From contig QAOA01003675.1 in assembly GCA_003255065.1 (NCBI GenBank), positions 62,001 to 126,000 of the forward strand: a DNA stretch of 64,000 nucleotides, read 5' to 3'. The position numbers were made by a program, and so were the translations under genes. Of this stretch, positions 12,402-23,617 are shown in pieces. Position 1 is the first letter of the stretch, and every line of letters begins with the position of its first letter. Origin of the DNA: Cercis canadensis. Its lineage: Eukaryota; Streptophyta; Magnoliopsida; Fabales; Fabaceae. The notes beneath the pieces were generated by a model. It was not told the DNA's origin and searched no databases. It saw only the letters and a list, made by a program, of their open reading frames with translations.

Positions 12402-14014
12402 TGCTTGGTGGGAGACAAGGTATGTAGCGTTATTAGTGACAGTGGATCTTGTACTAATGTTGCTACTACTTTGGCAGTAGAGAAGTTGAGTTTACCTACT
12501 ATTTCACATCTCACGCCTTATAGGCTACGATGGTTGAATGATAGAGGAGATTTATGGGTAAACAAACAGGTTCAGATTTCATTTTCTTTTAGCACTTTTA
12601 AAGATGAAGTGTTGTGATGCCCATGCATGCTTGTCACATCTTGTTGGGGCAACCATGGCAGTTTGATAGGCGAGTGAAGTATGACATATACAACAACACT
12701 TACACTGTCTATAAGAATAACAAGGTTACTTTGTTGAAACCTTTAAAACCTACTCTTGCATATGCGGATCAAGCAAAAATTACAAAAGAATGTAAAGAGA
12801 GAGAAGAAAAATCAGCCAAAGAAAAAGAGGCTGAGAGAGAAAAAGAAAAAAGTAAGGACAAAAAGAGTGAGAGAAGACAAAAAGTGAGTGCTTTTGCACA
12901 AAAGAGTGAGATAAAAGTGTTTTATTGTAAAGGCCAAACCTTCTTATACTTATGTACAAGGATGTTTATTTTACTAACTCTCTTAACCCTTCTTTGCTTA
13001 GTGTGGTTGTTTTTTTGATGCAGGAATTTACTGATATTTTTCCTGAAGAGATACCACATGGTTTGCCTCCCTTGAGGGGCATATAGCACCAGATTGACTT
13101 TGTTCTTGGATTGACTATCCCTAATAAACCAACTTACCGAGCTAATCTTGACGAGACAAAAGGAATTCGAAGACAAGTGGATGAGCTAGTACAAAAGGGA
13201 TTCATGAAGGAAAGTCTAAGCCCATGTTCAGTTTTAGTTCTCTTGGTGCCAAAGAAAGATAGGACATGGCGCATGTGTGTGGATTGCTGAGCCATCAACC
13301 AAATCACGGTTAAGTATAGACATCCTATCCCTAGATTAGATAACATGCTTGATGAGTTGTATGATTCTAGTGTCTTTTCTAAGATAGATTTAAAGAATGG
13401 ATACTACCAAATTTGCATGAAAGAAAGAGATGAGTGGAAAACTGTCTTTAAAACAAAAAATGGTTTGTATGAGTGGTTAGTTATGTCTTTTGGTTTAACT
13501 AATGCACCTAGCACTTTTATGAGATTAATGAACCATGTTTTACGTGTCTTTATTAGGAAATTTGTGGTGGTTTATTTTGATGATATTCTAGTTTATAGCA
13601 AAACCCTAGATGATCATGTGTCACACTTGCATGTCGTCTTTATTGCTTTGAGAGAACATAAATTGTATGCTAATTTCAAAAATTGTGCATTTTGTTCCAA
13701 TTCTGTTATATTTCTTGGGTTTGTTGTAAGTTCTAAGGGTATTAGTATGGATGAGGAAAAGGTTAAGGCAATCCGAAATTGGCCTACACCTAGAATGCGA
13801 ATAAGGTAAGATCTTTCCATGGCTTAGCTAGTTTTTATAGGCAGTTTGTAAAGAATTTTAGCACCATAGCCGAACCCCTAAATGAACTAGTTAAGAAAAA
13901 TTTGAGTTTTAAGTGGGGCGAGGAACAAGAGAGGGCATTTACCACTTTAAAGGAAACTTTAACTAGTGTTCCTCTTTTATGTTTGCCTAACTTTGAGAGA
14001 GCTTTTGAGATTGA
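12402..14014 (+). pseudogene. pol: gypsy protease and reverse transcriptase, 5' part of pol
   Basis: An aspartic protease block (DSGS motif near 12437) lies at 12405-12650, followed by a highly charged K/E linker. RT begins near 13021. A stop near 13087 and another near 13290 interrupt it. The best open stretch, 13345-13809, holds the [12 protein letters not shown] block and the YFDD catalytic box near 13570-13590. The frame shifts near 13805, and the connection domain runs on to 14014, where the CACTA element interrupts the start of RNase H. Dead copy. Confidence 0.88.
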
Positions 14015-14319
14015 CACTACAAGAAAAAAGCAATTTTTCAACGGAAAATTCCAATGGAACAAAATATCGTAGGAATTTTCTAGAATTTCCAACAGCAATT
14101 CCAACGGAAAATTTTTTGTTGAAATTCCAACGGAATTACATTACCGTTGGAATATTCTGTCAGAATTATCGTTGGAATTATGTAAAAATACTGTTTTAAA
14201 AAATTCCAACGGTATATACCGTTGGAATTTTTTTGTAATTTTTTAGAATTTTTTTTGTTAATTCCAACAAAAATTCTAACAGTAATTACCATAATAATAC
14301 CGTTGGAATTTTTTAGGCT

Positions 14320-15148
14320 ACCTATCTCTTTTTCGACTCCTTACTTCAGAAATCCCTAAACTTCTCCTCTCGTTCTCTGAGACTCTAACTCTCCCTCCCA
14401 TTCTCAAACTCCTTTCTCTCCCTAGCACTCTCCTCCATCGCCTATATCACTCTCCCTCAGTCTAAGAAATCTCCTTCCCTTTCTCTCGATCTCTGTCTCG
14501 CCCAGCTCGATCCCTATCACTCTCCCTCAGTCATTCAGCCTCAGACTTCAATCACTCTCAGTCTATTATTTTGGTTCAACTCCTTTCAAATCCCAAAGTA
14601 GAGCGCGTGCAGGTTTCAATTTCTGTATCGAGAAGGTCGACGACGCTTCTAATTTCATCGTTGCGTCTGAGCTCCTTTATTTGGCTCTCTCCGTCGACAC
14701 ATTCCAGAGAGAAGACCTCACTACTAGTTACTTTCTCTATCCCCTTCTTGTAACTGCATTTATTTTATTTTAACAGATAAATATTGTGAAATTTGAAATT
14801 TTCTCTTGCCTTTATGTAACTCGAGGTCATGGTTGAATTTAAATATAACTCGAGGTCATTCAGAAACTTGCTTAGCCACCACTATTTGTGATATTTGATT
14901 CAGCTGATGGACTGAAATACTATGATTTGGTTGAGGGAAAGGGTCCGATAGCTGAAAAAGGATCAACTGCTGAGGTTTGTTTAAACTTGGAAGCAGAAGA
15001 TGCTATTTTTTCTTTTCTTTTCCATATCCTATTGTTTACTCTAAACTTTCTTTTGGCCTATTCACTGAAGGTACACTTTGATTGCATTTATCGCAGAATT
15101 ACAGCTGTAGAATCAAAACTCCTAGTTGGAAATCGTATTTGAGCCCAG
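14320..15148 (+). pseudogene. Captured FKBP-type peptidyl-prolyl isomerase fragment
   Basis: Three exon-like pieces of a host gene sit just inside the 5' end of the 16 kb CACTA element. A CT-rich leader (14330-14570) precedes a 14571-14753 frame with a serine-rich, twin-arginine (SRR) and hydrophobic stretch, like a thylakoid-lumen transit peptide. The second exon (14904-14974; donor GAG|GTTTGT) encodes DGLKYYDLVEGKG, and the third (15071-15148; acceptor AAG|GT) encodes VHFDCIY. Both fit the start of the FKBP domain of plant lumenal FKBPs. The third exon has a small deletion and an in-frame TGA at 15140-15142. The rest of the domain is missing. Introns are retained, so the capture was from genomic DNA rather than a processed transcript. 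Confidence 0.7.
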
Positions 15149-16333
15149 GTTCTTCACTTTACTTGCTAAGTCGTGGATATAGTTTTAAGTTTCCCTTCTT
15201 AATGTTTCTGGCAGTGATGGCTATGGTATGTTTAGGTTGGAATTGATATTCATATGTTTATAATATTATATATTTATCAAGTAATTTAACTATAGTTATC
15301 AGTTAGTGTGAGATCAATTACTTACCTTGTGGTAGCTGTTGGTGCCAGAAAAAGTCCAAGTAGCATCTTCAGATCTGATATTTATACTGTTCAATTGCTT
15401 AATTGCTTTGGATCTTGGCTTTTGCACAGTTTGGTGTTCATTAAGTCAAGCATGATTCAGTAGCTGAGCTTTTTCCTAGCTGGAATGGGTGACCATACAT
15501 TTTAGAGGGTCGTATTTTTAGAGGGCAGTGACTGAGTTGCTGCCTGGTAGGAATTGTATGCCCTAGCTTGGCCCACCCAACCATCAACCTATTTTCTTGG
15601 CCATGCTTGACACCATTAGAACGACATGTTTTTGTATCAATAGAAAGTGTTTTAAAAAATTTACCAAAAAAAAAAATCTTATTAAAAGAGATGATAATAT
15701 ATGAGAGTTTTTTTTGGCATAAAATAATAATATAGTATGGTTTTATTTTGATTCCATAATATATGTTGTTTACTTTATTTATATACCTTTAGGGCCAATC
15801 TTGGCCTAGTTTCAACTTCAAATCACATGTCCAGGTTCCTTGTTCTTGTTCAAAGATCACCCTTAATTTTTTTTTTGGTTTGGCTTGGGCCACCATGCTT
15901 TAGAAGCTCACGCCCACCCATGGATCAATTCTAGAGGCCAAGACCTAGTATGGCGTTGAACTTGTGGGCTAAAATCTGGAATTAGATCCGGGGTAGGGAA
16001 TGAAAATCTTGGGATTGGAACTACAAATAAAACTAAGTATCATGAGGGGCTAATTCTCATGATTTTTTGTTCATTCATCATATGCAGTCTCCATTTACTT
16101 ACCAATCTGAGGGATGTTTAATCTTGAGGAAATGTCTTGTATTGCCTAGGAGATTCCCATTTTTTATTTCACTTTAGAAGTTTAGAAAAGGAAAGTTTCA
16201 AAAGTTGTTTGTAGGCATGATAGATGATGAATTTCTCACTTTCAATCTTGTTATCTTGTTTCCTGCTCTTTTGTCATCTATCCTCTTTAATTAACTGCTC
16301 CTTTGTCATCTACTCATTTACTTGAAAACATAC

Positions 16334-18675
16334 CTTTTGTTCTTCAGCCAAAAGCATCACTTTTTCACTAGTCTTCTTCTGCTCCAATGTTGTCCTCTCA
16401 TTCTGTGAAAAAAACATATAAAATAAAAGTCTTCATATATCTTAAATTGTTAAAATGGTGGGAATTTTCACTTTGAAGCAAGACACAGCCTTACTCACAA
16501 ACTAACTTATGGGCAAAAATCCACATACCATTTTCTTGTTGAGGTATAGCTTTTCTCTCTCAATATTACTGTCACAACGTCCTTTTCGAGAGCGCAACGA
16601 CGCGAGGTGGCGAAAAGAATTATCTAAAATTGTATAGTTTTTTTAATTAAAAGAAAATAATTGAAAAAATTAATGGAGTCACCACCAATCAATTTAAGGC
16701 ATGATTGGATGCCTATAAAAAAAGTTTGGTCTACGTTATCAGAGTTTGGGTAAGAGAGTTAGTTACGTATAAGGAAGGTGTTAGCACCCTATGACGCCCG
16801 TTCTAGCGAACAGTTACCAATTTAATTTTATGTCATCTAAAAAATTGTTGAATGAAATTGGTCATTAAAATAGATTAATGTGTTATTTAAGCTTTGCCAG
16901 TACCTCTGGCAAAACCTAGAAAGATGCCTCAAGACTATTGGGTAGAGATAGTGATTGTCATTACAATCCTCTCCTAATTTATTCTGTCATAGGTGATTTT
17001 TAGCGACCTTACAAACTAAGTGATAACTAAATACAAGAAAGGCAATTTATTATGCGTTCAAGAAATGAGTTTGAGATTCGCGGTAAAAGAAATTTATCGG
17101 AGATCTTTCTTTAAGTCCACCAGTACATCTGGAAAGACTAAAGTGACACTCTTTACCTCCAGAATGTTAAAGTGTCGCCATCATTATGGCTAATTTTGAT
17201 TATTCCCTCATCGGTAATCTTATTCCAGCATGAAAAATGATAAAATGATATAAAATACAATGTAAAGTGTCAAAATATAGTAATTAAAGGAATCAAAGCA
17301 ATATTAAAAATTTCATTGGCCATTTCAGTACCTCTGGCACAACCAAGAAATTATTTCTCACCTCGGGAAAATTAAGAAAGATTGTCGACACATTCTTTCT
17401 CAACTTAATCCGTCGTCGGGCTTTGACTTTATTTACAAACAAAGTTAACATTTTAACAAAAATAAATAAAATAATAATAAAGTAATAATTTAGTGTGCTA
17501 AACTATGAACTAATAATAACTACAACAAAAGAGACTTATTCAAATTATTAAAGTCTAAACTCATCAATAACAAGCAAACATTAAGAAACTATGGAGCAAT
17601 TTGAGAAATTCGGCCCACTTCATGGGTTGATCCAATAATGACAAAAGATAATGAAAAAGAGAATAAAAGTAAAAATAATCAAAAAAAATAAGACAAAGGC
17701 AGCCACATGACTGAACATTCTAAGTGAAAGCAATTAAAAAAGGTAAAAACAAAAGCAAAAAGGGAAATAGTGCATTGAAAAGTCAAACACACAAATTGAA
17801 AAGGGAAAAGAAATAAACAAGCACCAGAGAAAGGGAGCAGAGAAGGGGGAGCGGCGATGGAGGAGAAAACAAGAAGCAGAGGGTGGAGAAAATATAGAAA
17901 TCTCATGGACTCAGCTTTATTTCTCAATAATCAGTGACAAAGGTAAGAAATTTCACTCTCTATTTCTCTAAACTTCTTTATACATCTCTCTAAAAAATTT
18001 AAGAAATTGGGGTGGGGCTTGATTTTTCTCTATGGTGGTGTCTCTGTTTGGTGATATTTCTCTCTCTAGATTGAGTGCTAATGGGAATGGGGTGGAGCCA
18101 CCGCCATTGACGGTGCCAACCCCTTGTTGCCCGAAAACAAAAATGAAAACAAATAGCAAATAATTTTCCTTTTTTTTTAATTAAATTCGTGAGAAGAAAT
18201 TAGCATGAAAAGAATGATGAGATAGTGTTAATACCTGGACTGATAAATTTTTTGGAGTTTCTCTTCTGTGTTACCTCTGGTTGCTATTTTGTATCCTCCT
18301 TTTTTGCTTCCCCGAAAATTCCTCCTTCCTCCTCTAGTCTGTGTCTCCCTTTATAGCTGAAGAATTGTGCAAATTGTACTGATGTGATTTTCCTGTTTCC
18401 TGTTTTCAAGCTGCAAGAGGCATGGCTAGAAGGAGTGATGCCGAAGTGATGAACAGCAGCCGGGTTGCTGCCTTGCGTGTGGCCTCACAGAGCACTCATT
18501 TCTTCTTTGCTTTTTATTTATTACTGTTCTTTTTTAATAATAATAATTTTTTTATATTTTTGTATTCTTTAAGTTATTATTATTGTAAGTATTTCAAACA
18601 CTTTATTTTTTGTATTTGTTCTTTATAAACTGATTAGGACAAAATTTGGTGTCAACAATCACTCTCTGCCTGATG
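16334..18675 (-). pseudogene. Captured coiled-coil exons, probably IDN2/FDM family
   Basis: On the minus strand two exons with good splice borders can be read. The upstream one is in two parts, 18663-18675 and 16529-16564, plus 5 bases of target site, and is split by a solo LTR. It totals 54 bases in one open frame, with an AG acceptor and a GTATGT donor. The next is 16334-16402 (69 bases, AG acceptor, GTATGT donor), in the same phase. The products are charged, heptad-like and rich in E, K and L; the LEQKKTSEKVMLLAEEQK stretch resembles the coiled coil before the XH domain of plant IDN2/FDM proteins, which act in RNA-directed DNA methylation. The family call is from memory of the family's style and is moderate; that these are captured exons is firmer. 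Confidence 0.5.
16570..18657. mobile_element. Solo LTR, 2.1 kb, TSD ATTAC/ATCAC
   Basis: The sequence begins TGTCACAACG and ends GTGTCAACA, so it has TG...CA ends. It is flanked by ATTAC (16565-16569) and ATCAC (18658-18662), a duplication with one mismatch. No gag or pol lies inside or beside it. Its outer flanks join to give an uninterrupted coding exon on the minus strand, which independently fixes both borders. It contains an internal motif near 16770-16800 (GGAAGGTGTTAGCACCC) that I associate with long plant gypsy LTRs. Short minus-strand open frames at 17679-18159 are not supported as genes. Confidence 0.75.
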
Positions 18676-21600
18676 CTATTGAGGTAATGACCATTTGTGA
18701 AGATAATTGGAAAATAATACAAGAGTATATACTGGCCATCATGCTCTAATTTGTCTCTTAAATGCAAATTAACTTAGGCAGATACTTTACATATACAAAT
18801 ATACTGCATCAATAAAGCTATTAGCATTAGCACAATGAGTACATTATATTTGGAAATGCCAATCATAACACATAGCCTGGATTTAATGGATACCCTATCC
18901 TAATTGAATGCTCTGAAAAATGATAATTAAGGATCCCCACCTGTGCAAAGAAACCCAAAACACATTATTTTGCTTAAGATGTAATCAAATTAAACTAGGC
19001 CTAGAAGGTTCATAGATTGATCATGTTTTTGATAAATAAATTTCCATATGCTGCTATTTAGGTCCTTGATAATAGCCATGCAATTGACTGTAAACTAGCT
19101 ATCTCTTATTTCATGCAGCCAGTACTGAAAGTTGAACACTCTCCTTTTATCATAAAGGAAACAGAAGCTAGAAGAATTAAACTAACTTTCAAGTCAAATG
19201 TTTGCATCACATGCTTTACTGCTATAAATACAGCAACAGTATAAGCACCTAGTTTATCTTTGTTAACTTATTCATCTTCTGTACAAAATATAACTTAAAA
19301 ATTACTTAACATCTCTTTCTTCTTTATATATCCCATACATTACAAAATCATACAAAGAAACAGAAAGCAACAAGTAGATTAGTCCACTAATTCTTCTGGT
19401 TTATTTGGAGCCAGGGTTATGTGTGCCTCAAAGAATAGTGAAGAATATATCCATGTTGCCTTTCATGGTAGCTACTTACTATCCAACGTATATTTCTGAT
19501 ATATATCCATGATTTTGTCTCTGATACGGTCAGCGCCAGATTCATTTATAATGTATATATTTTTAAAGCTTTAGAAGTATGATGCTTAGTTAGGATAGCT
19601 AAGTATATCTTCATTAAGCACTCTTGTATCACAATCATCTCACAAGGTTAAAGGAATTTAACCATAACAGTTAAAATGCCTCAACAAAGATAAATCTTTA
19701 TGTTGTACTTGAAATTTCTGCTTGTCAAAGCAAATTGACATCTACTTTATATAATCAAATTATTATACATGAAGAAGCAATAATAGAAAGCTCTGTTTGA
19801 ATACTGATGACAAATGACAAAGCAAGTTCTTAAGCATTCATATAGAAGAAAAATTTTCATGATTTGAAGCATAAGTGTAGTTCGTAAGTCTTAGGCCTTG
19901 TTTAAAAACCCCGGATTACGCAACAAGTTAAGCATATTTTAGGCAAATTGTTAGGAAGAATTTAGTTAAGCAATGATTCCATTGTCTTAGCCTAGTCCTT
20001 AGATTTTTCCTTTTTTTCCCCCTCAATACCTAGTATATCATTTTGTATATACTGTGATTCTTGCACCTAGTTCTCTTAGATAGCTAAACTATTTGAGTTA
20101 ACTATGACAGTACAAAGAAGAGATAGATTACTTTGCTAAAGTTATAGGAAGGGATATGTAAGCAATTATTTAACTATTCTACTTAAAGAACCATCTATAT
20201 ACCTAGGGTCAATACTAGGATTTTGCTTACTAAATATGCTCCTGCCAGTCATATTATGTATGCATTTTGCTTACAGTCAAAGAAAAATGAGTCCTCATCC
20301 ACCAAGATTCTGGTCAGACTGAAATTAAATAATAATCAGTGGATTAACTTATAATAGGAAACTAAAAATAGGGCTGCAAGATACAGGAATTAAGTTCTCA
20401 AGTACACAGGCAATGGACTTGAATGAAGTTTCTAACCTTAGTAATTGGGTTTATGTCCAAACATAAGAGTCTCCTTAAAAATGTACTTTACAATTACCAT
20501 TATTTAGGACATTGCAAGCTCAAGTGCTCCACTAAATTTTCTTAAAATTTTACGTATCATAAATGAGGTTCAATTATCTAATGAGCTACTGTAGCTAGTT
20601 AGTTAATTATTATTAGAATTCAGAAAGAGGATGGTGAAAAGGTTGTGTATTTATATAAATAATGATGAAAGGAGCATGTATTTTCCTTTATGGTATTTTC
20701 TGAACATATAAGAAATAAAGGTTCAATTAGCTAATGAGGCGGTCGATGCAGAATGCTCATTAATTAACTTAAACAAAGAAAAGGGTGGTATACTTTTCAG
20801 GACACAGTAGCATAGGCCTTTCTTCCTTTTTATCTTCCATCTCCTTCTTGGTCAGTTGTTTGTAGGATTTGGGAAAAGTAGTTGGGTTTTGTGTGCTTGG
20901 TTTTAAGAAAGATTGGTTTTGGTTAGTGAAAGAACTCATTTTGGAAGGAATGTTTGGTTAGTTGTGGGTACTAATGTTTGCTATTTATGTACTGCATTAT
21001 TTGATTACTTGGGTAAGATTATAAATTCTTTTAGAGTTGTAATGTAGATATATTCCATGCTATTTCTGCTGCTTATGAAGGCCATACCATGTGGGTTTTT
21101 AGTACCATCTTTGGTCTGTATGGGCGCTATTTTCGTTCATCATGGCTACTGTAATAGGAATATTTTTAGTGTTGGTTCTAGTACAAATTTCATCTACCTT
21201 GTTAATTCTCTTTTTGCTTCAAGTTGCAGTAGATTTCTGGTTTTCTATGCTGGCTGATTCCTTTGTTTATTTGGTGTGCACATGTAATTAACTAAGCAAA
21301 TTGTTGAGTTGCCCACAAACTGCCCTATTATGTTTTGTAATGTCTTGCTTACTCCTTTGGCTCTTAATTAAAAGAAGAAGAAGAAGATTGGAAATGATAG
21401 AAAATAAATGTAAAAGAGAAGGGGTTAGCTTTTTAGCTGATTTTATTGTTAATTACATAATGTTGTTCAGTTTTAAGTTGGCCTCAAAAGTGAATGGTGT
21501 CCATTTGAGTTCTCCAGCTATTTTTATTTTTTTATTGAGTAAACTAATAGGTGCATCTCCATTCTTCTTCATTGTTTTCACCTTTCTGATTTGCTTTTTT

Positions 21601-22384
21601 TAACAGGAGTATTTCCCCTTGCCAGCGAAATATACATAATAAAGAGTTAAACCTTAATGCTAGGAAATGATTGTTTGCATGACCAGTAATAATATGACCT
21701 CCATGTGAACTGTAAAACAAATGAGCTAAACAAAATGCACAATACAGGACAATGTGACTATGCTAAGTGGGGTGAGATTTTGGTTGGGTTCTGTTGGCAG
21801 CTAGAAAGGGGGAATGGTAAAGTAATGAGAAAGAGCACCACACATTTTGCCTTAATTTGTTTCTGTAATTGAACTTCGCATTACAACTAATTTGTCTGCA
21901 AGAATTTACTGACAAAAGCATTCTGTAAAGGATAAAATAGTTGTGCTGTTTGGCTTCTGTGTTGCACATGATTAGCGTTTCAATTTTAATAGCTTCTGTG
22001 TTATTAACTTATTTACTATATTTATCATTTTTTTTCTTATGCACAAAGGGATAAAAGTGTGCATTGTGTTTGTGAGGAGGATTAATTGGAGCTAGGGACT
22101 ATGTGTATCTTCATTATTATGTACTGACACGGTTGTTAGCTGCTGCATTTGTGGATAGAAAGCAAAGGTTAGCAGAAATTTTATAGTCATATGTTTAATT
22201 TTATTTTTCCTACAGATTCATGCTTAATGTTACTAATTGCTTATTGTCTATATTGTGGAATGTTAGTTTTGGTGAGCTGTTAGCATTTGTGTTATCTTAT
22301 AATGCATATGATTGTTATTCGAATAACACTTTTGTTTATTTAAATATATAGTGATAATGTATTATTTAAATATAATTATTTTAC
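18676..22384. other. Non-coding interior of the 16 kb CACTA element
   Basis: About 3.7 kb of AT-rich sequence with no open frame above about 100 codons and no family I recognise. It lies between the captured coiled-coil exons and the hairpin, so it could be intron or promoter sequence captured with that gene. The open frames at 21057-21257 and 21301-21603 are hydrophobic translations of T-rich DNA and are not supported. Confidence 0.45.
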
Positions 22385-22431
22385 ATTGCTAAAAATGCTA
22401 AAAAAAATTTATATAGAAAATGCATATTTAA

Positions 22432-22948
22432 AGGATTTTTATTGGTCCCAGTCATACCCTTATCTTTCCCCTAACTCCCTTTCTGTCTCCTTCTCCCTCC
22501 TCCCCTCAACCCCTATACGTCTTACCCCTTTCCTTCTTTCCTTGTCTCTTGCTTTCTTGTTGCGTTTCCTCTGGAGTTGGAAAGTTATTTGCTTTAGTGT
22601 TTTCTTTATGAGAGAGGAAGAAGAGGAGAAGAACAATTTTGTATTGAAAAAAGATCCACCAAAATTCACATCCTAGAGGGAGGTTATTTGCTTTATGGGA
22701 TGTGGATTTTGGTGGGTCTTTTTTTCAATACAAAACTGTTCTTCTCATCTTCTCCCTCTCTCATTAAGAAAACACAAAAAGAAATAACCTTTCAACCCTA
22801 GAGGAAGAGCAAGAAGAAAGTAAGAGATAAGGAAAGAAGGAAAATTGTATGACGTATAAGGATTGAAGGGAGGAGAAAGAAGGAGACAGACATGGAGTTT
22901 GGGGAAAGAGAATGGTATGAGTGGGACCCATAAAAATCCTTTGAATTT
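22432..22948. repeat. Long imperfect hairpin (foldback repeat)
   Basis: Arm 22432-22673 and arm 22701-22948 are near-complete inverted copies with mismatches and small indels, separated by a loop of about 27 bases. The transcript would form a stem of roughly 240 base pairs. Outer sequences about 22385-22400 and 23120-23150 are also weakly inverted (AAAATGCTAAAA versus TTTTAGCATTT), so the whole MITE-like unit may be about 22385-23160. The open frames on both strands here are by-products of the repeat. Confidence 0.8.
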
Positions 22949-23617
22949 TTAAGGATTTCTATGAAAAAAAACGCATATTCATATTTGCATTTTTTTTTTT
23001 ATAGAAAACGCAGATTTAATTCTGCATTTTATTACTTTCTCAAGAAAAATATTATCTGGAGCTTTAGGGTTTTGGCATTTTTTATAAAAAAAAAAAATTA
23101 ATGTTTTTTATTTTAATAGAAAATGCTCTAATATTTTAGCATTTCTATTCTGATAAAAACGCTTTAGCGTGTATTAGGCAAAAAATGTGACCCATTTTTA
23201 TAAATTTGTCAAGACACACTCTTAGATAGGATAACTGATTTAACTTAGAAACTCATCTAAGCGTTAACTAACTAGAGTTAACTCTTAGATAGTCCCCAAT
23301 TTTGGGACTGTTCTTAGAGAAGTGCATTCACTAAATTAGATATGCAAGTTTATTTTGTAACTTGTCTATTAAAATTTACATCATCTCTTTTTGTTTCTCT
23401 GGGTTCATATTTATACTGCTTATGCAGTATATTTTGTGTACTTTGAGAACTATGAGGAGGTGCTGTTGAAATTTTATTAAACTAGTTATTTGTATAAGCT
23501 TTATTTAGTGTGAAGCACTCTCAAAGGATGAAATATAAGTCATACCCATTTAGCTTTAAGTTGAGATCAATATGTAAACAAAAAAGTTAATCCAATCTTA
23601 TTTCAGCGTTTGAATAA

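Noticed and set aside
17679..18159. Two minus-strand open frames inside the solo LTR
   Set aside because: Short, low-complexity, within a well-bounded LTR, and not like any known protein.
22386..22676. Open frames on both strands at the hairpin
   Set aside because: They mirror each other because the DNA is an inverted repeat; no coding signal beyond that.
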